NCBI GenBank assembly: GCA_021413705.1
Contig: JAIOPX010000033.1
Span: 1-64,000, forward strand
Reading direction: 5' to 3'
Source: Planctomycetota bacterium
Lineage (GTDB): Bacteria; Planctomycetota; Planctomycetia; Pirellulales; UBA7805
DNA length: 64,000 nucleotides
Shown here: positions 17,135-27,934 of the stretch, piece by piece
How the letters are laid out: each line of letters begins with the position of its first letter
How positions within the stretch are numbered: position 1 is the first letter of the stretch
Position numbers and translations under genes: made by a program
The notes under the pieces: generated by a model
Seen by the model: only the letters and a program-made list of their open reading frames with translations
What the model was told of the DNA's origin: nothing
The model's database searches: none

Positions 17135-19912
17135 ATGGATGAGAATTTGGCTCTGAGCCTCCCCTATCTAGAACAATTGCAGGCTGCCTATCAGCGCGAT
17201 GCTGGTGCCGTTTCCCCCGAATGGCGGCGGTATTTTGATGAGGCGCACCAAGACGGAAAGCCTTCCATTCCCCCCTGTTTTACCGCCGACCCGGGGGACA
17301 CTGGGCGACTGCACTGCCTGGCCGACGATCTAGTCCATGCCTATCGGGTCCGTGGCCATCTCCTGGCTAAGATCGATCCGCTGGGGATGCGGAAAATTGA
17401 AGTGCCAGAACTTGAACCAGCACACTATGGGTTAAAGGACGCTGATCTCGACTGTCCGCTCTCCAGTGTTCGCAGACCCGGAGGCGAACTGGACACTCTG
17501 CGGACCTTGGTCGCAAGGATGCAGGCCGCGTATTGCGGTTCGATTGGCGTCCAGTTCATGCATATCGACGACCTGGAAATTCGCACCTGGCTCCAACAAC
17601 GCTTGGAGCGGGACGATAAAAAGGCAAAGCTCTCCCCCGAGATGCAGCGCCGCATCCTGACGCGGCTGACCGACGCCGTATTGTTCGAAGAGTCTGTTCG
17701 CAAAAAGCACATCGGCGCCAAGACCTTTTCACTCGAAGGTTCGGAAACGCTTATTCCTCTGCTCGACCTGGCGATCGAAAAAGCTGCCTCCGATGGAGTA
17801 GTCGAAATCGTCATGGGTATGGCCCATCGCGGGCGGCTCAATGTGTTGGCCAACATCATCGGCAAGCGGATGCAGGATATCTTCTGGGAATTCCAGGATA
17901 CCGATGCTCCCGAGTATCGCCACGGCGACGTGCGTTATCACCTCGGCTACAGCAGCGACTGGAAAACGGCCGCCGGCAAGTCGGTGCATATGTCCTTGTG
18001 CTTCAACCCCAGCCATCTGGAGTTCGTAAATCCTGTTGTGCTGGGGCGGCTGCGGGCCAAGCTCGATCGTGCGAGCAGCAGTCCCGACAAGGGGCTGGCA
18101 GTTTTGATCCACGGTGATGCAGCATTCGCCGGCCAGGGTGTGGTGCAGGAGACGCTGAACTTAGGGGAATTGGCCGGGTATTCCGTCGGTGGCGCTCTGC
18201 ACGTCATCGTGAATAACCAGATTGGCTTCACCACGTCACCGGACGAGGCCCGTTCGTGTGATTACGCCACATCCGTGGCCAAGATGATGCAGATCCCCAT
18301 CTTTCACGTTAACGGCGAAGACCCCGAGGCGGTTGCCGAAGTGGTTTCCGTGGCGCTCGATTTTCGCCGCCAGTACCACCGCGACGTGATCATCGATATG
18401 TATGGCTATCGGCGTTTGGGGCACAACGAGGAGGACGAGCCAAGTTTTACCCAGCCGGTGTTGTATCGCGAAATCCGTCAGCGCGAGGGAGTTCGCGATC
18501 GCTATCTGCACAATCTGCTCAAGGCGGGCCAGGTTACCCAGGAGCAGGCCGATGAGATTGCCGAGCGACGACTGCAAGCCATTCAAGCCGCATTTGAATC
18601 GGCAAAACTCCCGGAGTTCCGCCCTCAAGTGCAATATCGAGGGGGCTACTGGAGCGGCTTCTTCGGCGGCACCGAACCGCGCGATGAGCCTGAGACAGGT
18701 ATTGAGCCGCGTAACGCCGTCCGTGTGCTAGAACGGCTGGCGACTCTACCCGAGGGATTTCATGTCCATCCGAAACTCCAGCGCTTCTTAGACGCACGAC
18801 TGGCCATGGCCAAGGGGGAGCGTCCGCTCGATTGGGCGACTGCCGAGGCGTTGGCACTCGGTTCGCTGGCCACAGGGGGTTATCGCATCCGGTTGACCGG
18901 ACAGGACACGGCTCGGGGCACTTTCAGTCAGCGGCACGCCGTGTTGCACGACTATGAAGACGGCCACACTTGGTGTCCGCTGGAGCATCTCGACTCGGCT
19001 CAAGCGCCGGTCCGGATTATCAACAGCCCGTTGTCCGAAGTGGCCGCCTTGGGTTTTGAGTATGGCTACAGCCTCGATTACCCCGAGGCACTGGTGGCCT
19101 GGGAAGCGCAATTTGGCGACTTTGTGAATGCAGCCCAGGTGATCATCGATCAGTTCATTGCCAGCGCCGAGGAAAAGTGGCATCGGCTCAGCGGGCTGAC
19201 GATGTTGTTGCCGCACGGCTGGGAAGGGCAGGGGCCGGAACATTCCTCGGCCCGCCTGGAGCGGTGGCTGATGATGGCGGCCAACGAAAATTATCAGGTA
19301 ATCCAACCCAGCACGCCTGCTCAACACTTTCATGCGCTGCGCCGCCAGGTGGTGCGCTCCTGGCGGAAGCCGCTATTTGTACTGACGCCCAAGAGCCTGC
19401 TGCGTCATACGGCCGTAGTATCGCCGCTGGAAGAGTTTGTAGCAGGTAGATTTCGCCGGGTGATTGCCGACCAGCGCCCTGCTGAGTACCAGGCGGAAAC
19501 CAACCGAATCTTGCTGTGCAGCGGGAAGATTTACTACGACCTGGTCGAGGCTCGCCAACAGCGCGGGCGGCAAGACGTGGCCATCGTGCGTTTGGAGCAA
19601 TTCTATCCTTTGCCTGCACGGGAATTGAACGCTGCGCTGGCAGCTTATTCCGTGGACATTCCTGTAGTTTGGATCCAGCAGGAGCCGGCCAACATGGGCG
19701 CCTGGCAATTCTTGCGAATGCATTGGGATGAAGCGGTGGATGCTCAACGCCCGCTACGCTACATTGCACGTCCGGCTGCTTCGAGCCCCGCCAGTGGATC
19801 GCGGCGTGTACACATCATGGAAGAGGAGCGATTGGTAGAGGCGGCGTTCGCTCTCGACATTCGAGCTTTGAAAGCCAATCGGCCCCACGAGACTGAGGAT
19901 ATTCTTCGATGA
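17135..19912 (+). CDS. sucA: 2-oxoglutarate dehydrogenase E1 component
   Basis: ~925 aa; VEIVMGMAHRGRLNVLANI, GDAAFAGQGVVQETLNL, TSPDEARSCDYATSVAKMMQIPIFHVNGEDPEAV, LPHGWEGQGPEHSSARLERWL. Confidence 0.96.
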   Translation: MDENLALSLPYLEQLQAAYQRDAGAVSPEWRRYFDEAHQDGKPSIPPCFTADPGDTGRLHCLADDLVHAYRVRGHLLAKIDPLGMRKIEVPELEPAHYGLKDADLDCPLSSVRRPGGELDTLRTLVARMQAAYCGSIGVQFMHIDDLEIRTWLQQRLERDDKKAKLSPEMQRRILTRLTDAVLFEESVRKKHIGAKTFSLEGSETLIPLLDLAIEKAASDGVVEIVMGMAHRGRLNVLANIIGKRMQDIFWEFQDTDAPEYRHGDVRYHLGYSSDWKTAAGKSVHMSLCFNPSHLEFVNPVVLGRLRAKLDRASSSPDKGLAVLIHGDAAFAGQGVVQETLNLGELAGYSVGGALHVIVNNQIGFTTSPDEARSCDYATSVAKMMQIPIFHVNGEDPEAVAEVVSVALDFRRQYHRDVIIDMYGYRRLGHNEEDEPSFTQPVLYREIRQREGVRDRYLHNLLKAGQVTQEQADEIAERRLQAIQAAFESAKLPEFRPQVQYRGGYWSGFFGGTEPRDEPETGIEPRNAVRVLERLATLPEGFHVHPKLQRFLDARLAMAKGERPLDWATAEALALGSLATGGYRIRLTGQDTARGTFSQRHAVLHDYEDGHTWCPLEHLDSAQAPVRIINSPLSEVAALGFEYGYSLDYPEALVAWEAQFGDFVNAAQVIIDQFIASAEEKWHRLSGLTMLLPHGWEGQGPEHSSARLERWLMMAANENYQVIQPSTPAQHFHALRRQVVRSWRKPLFVLTPKSLLRHTAVVSPLEEFVAGRFRRVIADQRPAEYQAETNRILLCSGKIYYDLVEARQQRGRQDVAIVRLEQFYPLPARELNAALAAYSVDIPVVWIQQEPANMGAWQFLRMHWDEAVDAQRPLRYIARPAASSPASGSRRVHIMEEERLVEAAFALDIRALKANRPHETEDILR

Positions 19913-21180
19913 CGACTGAAGTTACCGTTCCGGAGTTTGGCGAGTCGATCCACGACGTTCGCTTGATCCGTTGGTTCAAGAAGGAGGGGGATCAGGTTCG
20001 CCAGGATGAAGACCTGGCGGAGATCGAGTCGGAGAAAGCGACGATCGTACTTCCTGCGCCGCAGGCCGGCCGGCTGGCGCAAATCCTGGTATCGGGTGGT
20101 GAGGACGCCAAGGTCGGTCAGGTGATCGGGCGGATCGAGGCGGTATCGGCGGGGGCAGGCGCCGCAAAATCTCCCGTCAGCCCAGCTTCGCCTGGCAGTG
20201 ACGGGGTGCCCAGTCCTTCGCAGGTTCAGGAAAAATCACCTGCGAAAGAAACCAATGTCGCTAGAGCCGACCGTGTTTCCCCCGCGGCCGGACCCGATGC
20301 GCGCCGTGCCTTGAGAGAACATCGACTATCGGCCGAAGAAGTGGCGGCGGAGGCTGCCAGAGAGCGGCTGACGCGAGACGACGTCGAGCAATATGCCAAG
20401 GAACACGCGGCGCCGGCTCCTCAAGCTCAGCCGCCCAAGGCAACTTTGCCCGCCACCAAAGCGGCGCTTGTCGAGGCTGAGCGCGTCGAAGAGCTAGTTC
20501 CCATGAGCCCGCTGCGAAGGCGGATTGCCGCGCGCCTGGTTCAGGCGCAACAAGAGGGGGCGCTGCTGACGACGGTCAACGAGATCGATATGTCGGCCGT
20601 GGTGGGCCTGCGAAAAAAATATGGCGAACCGTTTCAAAAGCAGCATGACGTGCGGCTCGGCTTCATGTCGTTTTTTGTCAGTGCAGCCGTGGATGCGCTG
20701 CGGCATTTTCCGGCGATTAATTCGGAAGTTCGCGGCAACGACATCGTCTACAAAAAATATTACGACATTGGGATCGCCGTGGGGACAGAACGGGGATTGG
20801 TGGTGCCGGTGGTTCGTGGCGCGGATCGGCTGAGCCTTTCGGAATTGGAGCGGCAAATTGCCGAGCTGGCTCGCCGCGCGCGGGACAATCGCCTGGTGCC
20901 GGCCGATTTGACTGGCGGGACGTTTACAATCACCAACGGCGGCATCTATGGATCGTTGCTCTCTACGCCGATCGTCAACCCGCCGCAGTCGGCCATTCTG
21001 GGGCTGCATGCCATTCAAGATCGGCCGGCGGCCGTCGATGGGCAAGTCGTGGTGCGTCCGCTGATGTACGTGGCGCTGACCTACGATCATCGCGTGGTTG
21101 ACGGTGGCGAAGCGGTCTCGTTCCTGCGACGCATCAAAGAGCAGATCGAAGACCCGCTAAGAATGTTCATTGATGTTTAG
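19909..21180 (+). CDS. sucB: Dihydrolipoyllysine-residue succinyltransferase (2-oxoglutarate dehydrogenase E2)
   Basis: 423 aa; lipoyl domain IESEKATIVLPAP, E3-binding region, catalytic MYVALTYDHRVVDGGEAVSFLRRIKEQIEDP; ATGA overlap with sucA. Confidence 0.95.
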   Translation: MTTEVTVPEFGESIHDVRLIRWFKKEGDQVRQDEDLAEIESEKATIVLPAPQAGRLAQILVSGGEDAKVGQVIGRIEAVSAGAGAAKSPVSPASPGSDGVPSPSQVQEKSPAKETNVARADRVSPAAGPDARRALREHRLSAEEVAAEAARERLTRDDVEQYAKEHAAPAPQAQPPKATLPATKAALVEAERVEELVPMSPLRRRIAARLVQAQQEGALLTTVNEIDMSAVVGLRKKYGEPFQKQHDVRLGFMSFFVSAAVDALRHFPAINSEVRGNDIVYKKYYDIGIAVGTERGLVVPVVRGADRLSLSELERQIAELARRARDNRLVPADLTGGTFTITNGGIYGSLLSTPIVNPPQSAILGLHAIQDRPAAVDGQVVVRPLMYVALTYDHRVVDGGEAVSFLRRIKEQIEDPLRMFIDV

Positions 21181-21335
21181 GCAGAAGTAGCCTGTTGGCG
21201 TCCGTTGGATGTGCTGCTGCTTGCATGGTGCAAGACTGGGCAAGCTGCTATGATATCCGGCAGTGCCTGACGTTGCGTAATTGCCCGACCGAGTTTGCTG
21301 TCCCACCGCCCCAGCCTCGTCGTGTGTCAATAGCC

Positions 21336-24113
21336 ATGAGGCCCACTTCCATCCAAGCTGCGCTTCTGAACGGCATCGCCCTCTCGTTGGCGTTTCTCCA
21401 GCCGGCCTTTGCAACTCCCCCGGGTGAAGCGGAGCGGCTGTTTGAAGCCAAGATCCGACCGGTGCTGGTCGAGCGGTGTTATAAGTGCCACTCCAGTGAC
21501 ACGAAAGAACTCAAAGGTGGGTTGCGTCTCGATTCGGCCGCCGGCCTGCGCAAGGGGGGAGATTCCGGGCCGGCGATCGTTGCTGACAGGGCCGGCGACA
21601 GCCCGATTCTGCACGCACTGAATTATGCCGGTCCTGAAATGCCGCCTGACGGCAAACTCGATCCCGTAGTGATCGCCGATTTCGAACGCTGGGTGCGCAT
21701 GGGGGCGCCCTGGCCCCATGCGCCCGACGCCGCACCGGCAGCTTCGGCGCCGCCTCAGGCGTATGATTTTGAAAAGCTCCGGCAGACGCATTGGTCGCTG
21801 GCCCCGATCGGTCGCCCAGAAGTTCTCCTGCAATCGAAGCCGACCGCTCCAACGGCCATCGACGCCTTTATTACGGCCCGACTTGGCAAGGCGAGGCTCA
21901 CATCCTCACCGCCAGCAGACCGCCGCACATTGGCTCGCCGAGCGTATTTCGATTTGACGGGCTTGCCACCAACCTACGAAGAGGTGGAGTTGTTCATTGC
22001 GGATGCATCTCCATCGGCCTATGCGCAGCTTATCGATCGTCTGTTGGCTTCACCCCGCTATGGCGAGCGTTGGGGCCGACACTGGCTCGACATTGCCCGG
22101 TATAGCGATACGAAGGGTCAGGTGCATGGAAAAGAACGCGGGTTCCCCTATGCCTATACCTATCGCGACTATGTGATTCAAGCGACCAACGACGACGTGC
22201 CGCTCGATCAGTTCATCCTGGAGCAATTGGCGGCCGATCTGCTTCCCAATACAAACCCTCAGAAGTTGGCTGCACTTGGTTTTCTCAACTTGCGCCTCGC
22301 CACGGCTGCTCCACATCTGCAGATCGACGATCAGATTGACACCATCGGCCGAGGATTGCTTGGTTTGACGGTTGCTTGTGCCCGTTGCCACGATCACAAG
22401 TACGATGCGATTCCCACGGAAGACTATTATTCGCTCTATGGAGTGCTGGCCAGCAGCGAAGAGCCGCTGGAGTTGCCGCTGATTGCCGAACCTCAGCCGA
22501 GCGCCCCCTATGCCGAGTTTCAAAAGCAGCTTGACAAACTATCTCGCGAGCGAGCAGACTTTGAAGAAAAGTGTTATCAATCGCTGACCGAACATGCCTG
22601 CACGCATGTGCCCGATTATCTTGTGCAGATTGTTGGCGCGCGGCGCAACCAGGGTATGGAGCCCGGCTATGTGTCGCTCGGCCCCGAAGATCTCAAGCCG
22701 GGCTTGATCAGTCGTTGGCGCGAGTTTTTGCAGCGTGTGGTCAAACCGAATCACCCTATTTTTGGTCCCTGGCATGATTTGGTCGTCGAGAATCCCGATG
22801 CTTCGGCGTCGGATTTGGAGCGGATTCGAGCCCGCTGGGCAGAAACTCCCGCCGACCGGTTGAACCCTCTGGTTCGCAATGTCCTGTTGCAGGCCGCTCC
22901 TAAGTCGCCCGTCGATGTCGCGCGTGTGTACGGCGAGCTCTTGGCGAACGCCTATCGTCAGAGCTTGCTGCCGGGGCCGCAGCCGGAAGGTTTTGGCGAA
23001 CTGCTGGCTGTGTTGACTGCCGAAGATGCTCCCACGCACATCCCGCGGCGAGAACTGGCCAAGTACTTGCAACGCGACAATCGCGATAAGCTGGAAAAAA
23101 TCCAGGATCAGATCAACCGGCTTCTCGTCCATTCTACGGCGACGCCGCCACGCGCTATGTCCCTTAGCGAGCGTCCAACTCCCTACGCTCCCGTTGTATT
23201 TACGCGAGGAAATCCGTCTCAGCCGGGTAAACCTGTTCCGCGGCAGTTTTTGCGGCTGCTGTCTGGGCCGCAGCGTTCCCCCTTCATTCAGGGAAGCGGT
23301 CGGCTCGAGTTGGCCCAGGCAATCGTGTCGCCTGACAATCCGCTCACTTCGCGCGTGCTGGTCAACCGCGTGTGGATGCATCATTTCGGACGCCCACTGG
23401 TTGCCACGCCGGACGATTTTGGAGTTCGGAGCGATCCTCCTTCTCACCCGGAGTTGCTGGACTACCTGGCGCGGCGGCTGATGGATGGCGGATGGTCGCT
23501 GAAGCGATTGCACCGGGAGATCATGCTTTCAGCTGCTTACCAGCAAACCAGCTCCGATCGTCCCGAGGGCCGCCAACTCGACCCCGAGAATCGTCTGCTG
23601 TGGCGCATGAATCGCCAGCGTTTGGAATTGGAGCCGCTGCGCGATTCGCTGCTGGCCGTGGCAGGCCGATTGGATGGGACGATGTTCGGGCAGCCCGTAA
23701 TGCTGCTGCGCGAACCATTCTCGCGACGGCGGACCGTCTATGGTCATGTGGACCGGCATGAGTTGGCCCCCCTCTATCGGACGTTTGATTTCGCCAATCC
23801 CTATCAAACCACGGCCCAGCGACCGACGACGATCGTGCCGCAACAGACTCTGTTTATGATGAATGCACCGCTGGCCATCGAACAAGCGCGGGCGGTGGCC
23901 GCGCGTTCGCAGGTTGTGGCGGCGGCGGATGACGAGGCCCGGATCGACGCCTTGTACAAGTTGGTGCTGAGCCGGAAGGCCGCACCGGCAGAGATCGAAG
24001 CCGCCAATGGTTTCGTCCATGCTGATCAGAGTGATGCGAAGAGCAGGATGTCCCGCTGGGAGCAGCTTGCCCAGGTGTTGTTGATGACCAACGAGTTTTT
24101 GTTTGTGGATTGA
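21336..24113 (+). CDS. PSD1/DUF1549-DUF1553 planctomycete cytochrome C-like protein
   Basis: Signal peptide, CYKCHS haem motif, DUF1549 (YGERWGRHWLDIARYSDTKG), CARCHDHKYDAIPTEDYY, DUF1553 (LTSRVLVNRVWMHHFGRPLV, LLWRMNRQRLELEPLRDSLL). Start moved to ATG 21336. Confidence 0.93.
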   Translation: MRPTSIQAALLNGIALSLAFLQPAFATPPGEAERLFEAKIRPVLVERCYKCHSSDTKELKGGLRLDSAAGLRKGGDSGPAIVADRAGDSPILHALNYAGPEMPPDGKLDPVVIADFERWVRMGAPWPHAPDAAPAASAPPQAYDFEKLRQTHWSLAPIGRPEVLLQSKPTAPTAIDAFITARLGKARLTSSPPADRRTLARRAYFDLTGLPPTYEEVELFIADASPSAYAQLIDRLLASPRYGERWGRHWLDIARYSDTKGQVHGKERGFPYAYTYRDYVIQATNDDVPLDQFILEQLAADLLPNTNPQKLAALGFLNLRLATAAPHLQIDDQIDTIGRGLLGLTVACARCHDHKYDAIPTEDYYSLYGVLASSEEPLELPLIAEPQPSAPYAEFQKQLDKLSRERADFEEKCYQSLTEHACTHVPDYLVQIVGARRNQGMEPGYVSLGPEDLKPGLISRWREFLQRVVKPNHPIFGPWHDLVVENPDASASDLERIRARWAETPADRLNPLVRNVLLQAAPKSPVDVARVYGELLANAYRQSLLPGPQPEGFGELLAVLTAEDAPTHIPRRELAKYLQRDNRDKLEKIQDQINRLLVHSTATPPRAMSLSERPTPYAPVVFTRGNPSQPGKPVPRQFLRLLSGPQRSPFIQGSGRLELAQAIVSPDNPLTSRVLVNRVWMHHFGRPLVATPDDFGVRSDPPSHPELLDYLARRLMDGGWSLKRLHREIMLSAAYQQTSSDRPEGRQLDPENRLLWRMNRQRLELEPLRDSLLAVAGRLDGTMFGQPVMLLREPFSRRRTVYGHVDRHELAPLYRTFDFANPYQTTAQRPTTIVPQQTLFMMNAPLAIEQARAVAARSQVVAAADDEARIDALYKLVLSRKAAPAEIEAANGFVHADQSDAKSRMSRWEQLAQVLLMTNEFLFVD

Positions 24114-24116
24114 ACC

Positions 24117-25586
24117 ATGGCACAACCGGCGGATCATCTCTGCGAAGTCACAGCCGGGGCGCTGACCCGTCGTGAAATGCTGCGCCGCTCAGGCATGGGT
24201 ATGGGCATGTTAGGGCTTTCCGGTCTGTTGGGCGATGCTGGCGTGCTGGGACCTACGTCCGCCCGCGCCGCAGAAGGACCTCGCAGTGCCTTGGCCTCCC
24301 GGCCGACACATTTTGTGCCCCGAGCCAAGCATGTGATCCATGTGTTTCTCAACGGCGGCCCTTCGCACATCGACACATTCGACCCCAAACCGTCATTGGC
24401 CAAGTATGCCGGCAAGCCACTGCCGATTCCGAATCTGCGCACTGAGCGCAAGACCGGAGCCGCGTTTCCATCACCGTTTCGTTTCGATCGCTATGGCCAA
24501 AGCGGGATAGAGGTGAGCGAGCTGTTTGCCAAAACGGCCCGGCATATCGACGACATTGCCGTCATTCGCTCTATGCAGGCCGACGTCCCCAATCACGAAG
24601 CTTCGCTGATGCTGATGAATTGCGGCGACGGCCAATTGCCACGCCCCAGCCTCGGCTCGTGGCTGCTCTACGGCATGGGTACCGAGAACCAGAATCTGCC
24701 GGGCTTCATCGCCATGTGCCCTGGCGGCTATCCGGTGGCCGAGACCGCCAACTGGCGCAGCGCCTTCCTGCCGGGTATCTATCAGGGAACCCATCTGGAC
24801 ACGAAAGAGACGCAGATCGACAAGTTGGTGGCGAACATCAAAAATACCGAACTTTCACGAATCGCTCAGAGACGACAGCTTGAACTGCTGGAAACACTCA
24901 ACAGGCAGCATTTGGCTGAGCGGCCTGAAGACGCGTATCTCGAAGCACGCATCGAGTCCTATCGCCTGGCCTTTAACATGCAGATGGACGCGGCGGAAGT
25001 TTTGGATGTCAGCCGCGAGCCAAAACATATCCTGGACGCCTACGGGCCGGGTATTCACGGTCGGCAATTGCTCATGGCCCGCCGCCTGATTGAGCGAGGA
25101 GTCCGTTTCGTACAGGTGTGGCATGGCGCCGAGCAACCTTGGGACAGCCACGAGCACATTGAAAAGGAACATCGCCGCCTGGCCGGACAACTCGATGGGC
25201 CGCTTTCGGCGTTGTTGGGCGACTTAAAGCAGCGCGGCCTGTTGGATGATACGCTTGTGTTGTGGGGTGGCGAGTTCGGCCGCACTCCGACGGTCGAATT
25301 GCCGATGCCCGGCACGTTCAGTGGCAAGCCGACCGGCCGCGATCACAACCACTGGGGTTTCAGCGTCTGGCTGGCCGGGGGAGGGGTCAAAGGAGGGCAG
25401 GTCTATGGCGCGACCGACGAGTTCGGCTTCCGCGCGGTGGAGAACCGGGTCCACGTTCACGACCTCCATGCCACGATGCTTCACTTGCTGGGCTTCGATC
25501 ACACCAGGCTCACCTACCGCTACGCCGGCCGCGATTTCCGCCTGACCGACGTGCATGGCCGAGTAGTCCGAGAATTGATTGCTTAA
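24117..25586 (+). CDS. DUF1501 domain-containing protein
   Basis: 489 aa; Tat-like N-terminus, HVFLNGGPSHIDTFDPKP, LVLWGGEFGRTPTVE, GRDHNHWGFSVWLAGGGVKGG. Confidence 0.93.
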   Translation: MAQPADHLCEVTAGALTRREMLRRSGMGMGMLGLSGLLGDAGVLGPTSARAAEGPRSALASRPTHFVPRAKHVIHVFLNGGPSHIDTFDPKPSLAKYAGKPLPIPNLRTERKTGAAFPSPFRFDRYGQSGIEVSELFAKTARHIDDIAVIRSMQADVPNHEASLMLMNCGDGQLPRPSLGSWLLYGMGTENQNLPGFIAMCPGGYPVAETANWRSAFLPGIYQGTHLDTKETQIDKLVANIKNTELSRIAQRRQLELLETLNRQHLAERPEDAYLEARIESYRLAFNMQMDAAEVLDVSREPKHILDAYGPGIHGRQLLMARRLIERGVRFVQVWHGAEQPWDSHEHIEKEHRRLAGQLDGPLSALLGDLKQRGLLDDTLVLWGGEFGRTPTVELPMPGTFSGKPTGRDHNHWGFSVWLAGGGVKGGQVYGATDEFGFRAVENRVHVHDLHATMLHLLGFDHTRLTYRYAGRDFRLTDVHGRVVRELIA

Positions 25587-25613
25587 ACCCGAATGCAGGT
25601 GCGGGACGAAAAA

Positions 25614-26516
25614 TCAACGGTCGATTTCAGACTCGCCCTGACGCTGGGCAACTAAGGTACGCAGGTAATCGCCATATTCGTTCTTCAGTGGTTCCGCCAG
25701 TGCGGCCAATTGATCGGCGGTGATGAATCCCTTTTGAAAAGCTACTTCCTCCAGGCAGGCGACTTTCAAGCCTTGCCGTAGTTCGATCGTCTGGATGAAC
25801 GTGCCGGCCAGCATGAGCGATTCATGTGTCCCTGTGTCGAGCCAGGCGAACCCGCGACCCAAGGGCTGCACATGTAGTTCTCCGGCCTTTAGGTAGGGTC
25901 TCATCACGTCGAGTATTTCCGTCTCGCCCCGTGCGGAGGGCTCCAAGGTGGCGGCGATCTCAATCGCTCGATTGTCGAAGAAGTAAAGTCCTGTCACTGC
26001 CTGATGAGATCGAGGCTGTTGCGGCTTCTCTTCGAGTGACACGGCTCGGCCATCGGCATCCAGTTCCACTACGCCGAACCGCTCGGGGTCTCGAACCACA
26101 TAGCTGAATATCGTGGCTCCTTGCCTGCGCTCCGTGGCTTTGATGAGCATCGGCTGAAAACTGTGGCCATAGAACACATTGTCTCCCAACACCAACGCGA
26201 TGTTGCCGTCGCCGATAAAATTACGGCCGATCACCAACGCCTGCGGCAATCCCTCGGCCCGATCCTGCACCGCATATTGGATCTCCATTCCCAATTGCCG
26301 GCCGTCGCGCAGCAACCGCTGATAGAGGTGAATGTCGTGCGGTGTGGAGATCAGCAGAATCTCGCGGATACCGGCGAGCATCAAGGTCGAGAGGGGATAG
26401 TAGATCATCGGCTTGTCGTACACCGGCAGCAATTGCTTGCTGACAGCCAGAGTGGACGGGTAGAGCCGCGATCCCGTCCCTCCCGCCAAGACGATCCCTC
26501 GGTATTGAAGTGTCAT
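25614..26516 (-). CDS. rmlA: Glucose-1-phosphate thymidylyltransferase
   Basis: [59 protein letters not shown]. Confidence 0.96.
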   Translation of the reverse strand: MTLQYRGIVLAGGTGSRLYPSTLAVSKQLLPVYDKPMIYYPLSTLMLAGIREILLISTPHDIHLYQRLLRDGRQLGMEIQYAVQDRAEGLPQALVIGRNFIGDGNIALVLGDNVFYGHSFQPMLIKATERRQGATIFSYVVRDPERFGVVELDADGRAVSLEEKPQQPRSHQAVTGLYFFDNRAIEIAATLEPSARGETEILDVMRPYLKAGELHVQPLGRGFAWLDTGTHESLMLAGTFIQTIELRQGLKVACLEEVAFQKGFITADQLAALAEPLKNEYGDYLRTLVAQRQGESEIDR

Positions 26517-26535
26517 GGAAACCGCCTTTGAAGCG

Positions 26536-27606
26536 TTACTTCGTCTCGTCGGTCGCCAAGCCAAGCCGCTCTCGGCGATAGGAGCCGCTGGTCACTCCCT
26601 GCACCCATTGTGGATGGGTCAGATACCAATCCACGGTCTGGCGGAGTCCGGCTTCAAAATCGACCGTGGGTTGCCAGCCTAGCTCGCGTGATACCTTCGC
26701 CGAATCGATGGCATAGCGCCGATCGTGCCCTGGTCTGTCGCGGACGAACTCAATTAATGAGCGGCATGGGGCGTGGGGCAAGCTGGGATGCAGTTCATCA
26801 ACCAAGTCGCAGATTTGCGCGACGATGTTCAAATTAGCCCGTTCACAGTTTCCGCCAATATTGTAAGTTTCGCCTGGCACTCCGGCCGCCAGCACCCGTC
26901 GTATTGCGCGGCAGTGGTCATCGACAAACAGCCAATCGCGCACATTCTGTCCGTCTCCATACACCGGCAGCCTCTTCCCTTCCAGCGCGTTGAGGATCAT
27001 TAGCGGAATGAGTTTCTCGGGGAATTGGTATGGCCCAAAATTGTTCGAGCAGTTGGTCGTCAGCGTCGGCAGGCCGAAAGTGTGATGGAAGGCTCTTACA
27101 AAATGGTCGGCCGCCGCCTTGGATGCCGCATAGGGGGAGTTCGGAGCATAGGGGGTTTCTTCCGTAAATTGTCCCGTGGAGCCAAGCGAGCCAAACACCT
27201 CATCCGTTGAGACATGCAAAAAGCGAAAAGCGTCGCGCTCTGCGCCAGCCAGCTCGCGCCAATACTGCAGTGCCGCGGTGAGCAGTTCAAACGTACCCAC
27301 TACGTTCGTATCGAGAAATGCCCGCGGGCCGTCGATCGACCGGTCCACATGGGATTCGGCGGCCAGGTTGACGATGGCGGCAGGTCGGTGCTGTGTCAGC
27401 AAACGGGAGACGAGCGTTCGATCACCTATGTCGCCTTGCACGAAAACGTGACGTGGATTCTCCAGTACGTCAGCCAGCGAATCGAGATTGCCCGCGTAGG
27501 TCAGGCGGTCGAGATTAACCAACCTGCCGGTTTCCTCAGCCAGCCACTGCCTCACCAGAGTTCCGCCAATGAATCCTGCTCCGCCGGTGACAAGAATCGT
27601 ATTCAT
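26536..27606 (-). CDS. rmlB: dTDP-glucose 4,6-dehydratase
   Basis: [21 protein letters not shown]..., [51 protein letters not shown]; start moved to ATG 27606. Confidence 0.95.
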   Translation of the reverse strand: MNTILVTGGAGFIGGTLVRQWLAEETGRLVNLDRLTYAGNLDSLADVLENPRHVFVQGDIGDRTLVSRLLTQHRPAAIVNLAAESHVDRSIDGPRAFLDTNVVGTFELLTAALQYWRELAGAERDAFRFLHVSTDEVFGSLGSTGQFTEETPYAPNSPYAASKAAADHFVRAFHHTFGLPTLTTNCSNNFGPYQFPEKLIPLMILNALEGKRLPVYGDGQNVRDWLFVDDHCRAIRRVLAAGVPGETYNIGGNCERANLNIVAQICDLVDELHPSLPHAPCRSLIEFVRDRPGHDRRYAIDSAKVSRELGWQPTVDFEAGLRQTVDWYLTHPQWVQGVTSGSYRRERLGLATDETK

Positions 27607-27827
27607 GAAATAGGTAGGTGCGGGTGGAATGCTTGTGAAGCATGGGGTAGGAATTGTGCTGAAGTATAGCACGGGCCAACGCCAATTATGAACGACAAGC
27701 TGGCGACGGGCGATACCAGCTTTCATACGCTGCCCGAGACAGGGATGTTTTTGAATATTCGCTACGAGTCGATCTTCTGGGCACTCTTACAAACTATATT
27801 GATTGCGAACTGGATTGATGGACCGAT

Positions 27828-27899
27828 CCTGTGCCCAAACCGAGCACGATTGCGTTGGTGTTCGCTGGCAGCTTCGGCCTGGCGCTGCCAAACATAAAC
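27828..27899 (+). pseudogene. Degenerate PEP-CTERM sorting-signal remnant
   Basis: Frame translation PVPKPSTIALVFAGSFGLALPNIN, close to the PEP-CTERM consensus VPEPSTxALLxxGLxGLA; in-frame TGA at 27816-27818 just upstream, no full ORF. Confidence 0.5.
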
Positions 27900-27934
27900 C
27901 TGGCTGCGGGATGCGACGACCAGAGGTCGCCAAA

